Positions 5,166 to 6,566 of a DNA stretch of 6,566 nt are shown here, piece after piece. Source of the stretch: DATJPW01 sp035506215 (GTDB taxonomy: Bacteria > Desulfobacterota > Desulfomonilia > Desulfomonilales > Desulfomonilaceae); contig DATJPW010000340.1 of the NCBI GenBank assembly GCA_035506215.1, positions 1 to 6,566 on the forward strand. Direction: 5' to 3'. The notes under the pieces are model-generated. The model was not told the origin of the DNA, did no database searches, and was given only the letters and a program-made list of their open reading frames with translations. Made by a program: the position numbers and the translations under genes. Each line of letters starts with the position of its first letter. Positions within the stretch are counted from its first letter, which is position 1.

Positions 5166-6566
5166 ATGCCCAGAAAAAGCCTGATGTCGTCCCTCAGATT
5201 CTTCCGGCCTCGAAGCAAAACATGTCGAACAGAAAATATTGCCGAGAACTGGGCCCAGGTTCGTTGTGGACAACGGGAATGGGAAGATTTCTATCGTCGA
5301 AGATGGCAATTCGATAAGAGGGTTCGTTCCACTCATGGAGTCAACTGTACCGGCTCTTGCTCGTGGGAAGTTTATGTGAAAGACGGCATAATCATCTCCG
5401 AACTGCAGGCCGTGGATTATCCTTCCTGCGGACCCGATTTTCCTGATCATGAACCGCGTGGGTGCCCAAGAGGCGCCACGTATTCCTGGTACACATATAG
5501 TCCGCTTAGATTGAAATACCCTTACGTTCGTTCAAACCTGCTGGAGATGTGGCGAGCGGCCCTAAAATCAGGATCTGAGGCGGGAGTCTGGCAACCAGGG
5601 CCGTTCAAGTCCAAGGCGGACCCTGTGGCCGCTTGGCAAAGCATCATCGAAGATCCGGCCAAAAGGAAGGCGATACAACAGGCGAGGGGCAAAGGCGGCT
5701 TTGTGCGGGTTTCGCACAATGAAGCAGCGACTATCATTGCGGCTTCATTGATATACACCATCAAAAAGTACGGACCGGACAGGGTTTTCGGATTCAGCCC
5801 GATCCCGGCTATGTCGATGGTCGGCTACGCCTCCGGAGCGAGATTTCTTTCGCTTATCGGCGCGTCCATGTTGAGCTTCTATGATTGGTATTCCGACTTG
5901 CCCCCGGCGTCACCTCAGACCTGGGGCGAGCAAACCGATGTTCCGGAAAGCGCTGATTGGTACGAGTCTACCTACTTGATCGTCTGGGGGACCAATGTGC
6001 CCCAGACGCGTACGCCCGATGCTCATTTCTATTCGGAGGCAAGATACAGGGGCGCCCGCGTCGCTGCCGTTTCACCGGATTACTCCGAATACGTCAAATT
6101 CGCTGACACCTGGTTGCCCGCAAAGGCCGGGACCGACTCCGCCATGGCCATGGCCATGACTTTTGTAGTGCTCAAGGAATTCTATATTGATCGGAAGACC
6201 GATTATTTCACCTCTTACGCCAAAACCTATACCGACCTTCCCTTTGCGGTAATTTTAAAAAGGGACGAAGACCAATACCTTTGTGACCGGTTCTTGCGAG
6301 CATCCGACCTGAACCATAAGGTGAACAACGCGGAATGGAAAACCGTCTATTTTGACGTGTTAAGCCGCAGTTTTGTGGTCCCGAACGGCAGTATCGGATT
6401 CCATTGGGGTGAAGAAGGGCGTTGGAACTTGCACATGCAGGATTCCATGAGCGGTTCTTCAGTCGATCCGTTGTTGAGTTTTGATAAGGACAATGAAGGT
6501 TGGGTCTCTGTCCGATTCCCGTTCTTCGATTTTTCCGGTCCAAAACTGAAGACCGGAATGGTGCCG
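5166..6566 (+). CDS. narG: Respiratory nitrate reductase alpha subunit, N-terminal 467 residues (runs off the window)
   Basis: NarG is the molybdenum-bisMGD catalytic subunit that reduces nitrate to nitrite with electrons passed from quinol through NarI and NarH on the inner membrane. The FS0 [4Fe-4S] ligands are present: H57, C61 and C65 in THGVNCTGSCSW, and C100 in EPRGCPRGA. The block SFYDWYSDLPPASPQTWGEQ contains D240, equivalent to the E. coli aspartate that ligates molybdenum. Further matches include GFSPIPAMSMVGYASGAR (209-226), VPQTRTPDAHF (278-288) and VPNGSIGFHWGEEGRWNL. The N-terminus is about 7 residues longer than in E. coli, keeps SLRFFR in place of a full twin-arginine motif, and there is an apparent loop insertion near 130-151. 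The frame stays open to the last base; the full protein is normally about 1,200 residues, so narHJI would be expected beyond. Cytoplasmic-type NxrA is close in sequence, so reaction direction is inferred from family abundance. Confidence 0.95.
   Translation, partial: MPRKSLMSSLRFFRPRSKTCRTENIAENWAQVRCGQREWEDFYRRRWQFDKRVRSTHGVNCTGSCSWEVYVKDGIIISELQAVDYPSCGPDFPDHEPRGCPRGATYSWYTYSPLRLKYPYVRSNLLEMWRAALKSGSEAGVWQPGPFKSKADPVAAWQSIIEDPAKRKAIQQARGKGGFVRVSHNEAATIIAASLIYTIKKYGPDRVFGFSPIPAMSMVGYASGARFLSLIGASMLSFYDWYSDLPPASPQTWGEQTDVPESADWYESTYLIVWGTNVPQTRTPDAHFYSEARYRGARVAAVSPDYSEYVKFADTWLPAKAGTDSAMAMAMTFVVLKEFYIDRKTDYFTSYAKTYTDLPFAVILKRDEDQYLCDRFLRASDLNHKVNNAEWKTVYFDVLSRSFVVPNGSIGFHWGEEGRWNLHMQDSMSGSSVDPLLSFDKDNEGWVSVRFPFFDFSGPKLKTGMVP

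Noticed and set aside
5139..5450. 103-codon - strand frame across the narG start
   Set aside because: It is antisense to the conserved FS0 region of NarG, so it is a shadow frame.
6141..6158. Three tandem GCCATG units in narG
   Set aside because: They encode Ala-Met-Ala-Met-Ala-Met at a place where NarG normally has AMALAM-like residues, so this is coding constraint rather than a repeat element.

Overview
The window looks like a chromosomal segment of a Gram-negative bacterium with moderate GC content (by eye). An adaptor lipoprotein carries an inner-membrane sorting residue, and a membrane-type respiratory nitrate reductase begins at the right edge. The mix of an amino-acid-type binding protein, a polyprenol-type glycosyltransferase, an ABC efflux operon and NarG would fit an anaerobic or facultative environmental lineage such as Desulfobacterota, but that placement is a low-confidence guess. 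No phage, IS, CRISPR, tRNA or rRNA signal was seen.

Left part (1-1180, + strand). The window opens inside the last 52 codons of a type I periplasmic binding protein of branched-chain amino-acid type. A 298-base gap follows, holding GC-rich hairpins, a weak candidate promoter and a roughly 43-base imperfect palindrome that resembles a dispersed repeat. Then comes a complete family 2 glycosyltransferase of the DPM1/polyprenyl-phosphate type, started by GTG.

Middle part (1186-4879, - strand). A compact four-gene operon is read leftwards: TetR regulator, HlyD-type adaptor lipoprotein, ABC ATPase, ABC-2 permease. It resembles a minimal version of the E. coli cecR-ybhGFSR arrangement, with one ATPase domain and one permease, so the transporter probably works as a homodimer. 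Junctions are tight: a 4-base stop/start overlap, then gaps of 3 and 2 bases. The adaptor has no ATG, GTG or TTG that keeps its signal peptide. It most likely starts at a CTG that overlaps the tetR stop as CTGA, 7 bases after a strong Shine-Dalgarno sequence. A sigma70-like promoter overlapped by an 8+8-base palindrome lies upstream of tetR and is a good candidate autoregulatory operator. The operon's last stop is only 5 bases from the convergent glycosyltransferase stop.

Right part (4880-6566). A 286-base divergent intergenic region separates tetR from narG. It holds the tetR promoter/operator, a small hairpin and a very strong Shine-Dalgarno sequence. The first 467 codons of narG (nitrate reductase alpha subunit) run off the right edge, with the FS0 iron-sulfur ligands and the molybdenum-ligand aspartate in place.

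All genes belong to known families. The most informative details are the CTG/CTGA coupled start, the multi-half-site operator, the inner-membrane sorting signal of the adaptor, an apparent insertion in NarG and the palindromic repeat. I did not find evidence for a wholly new system.
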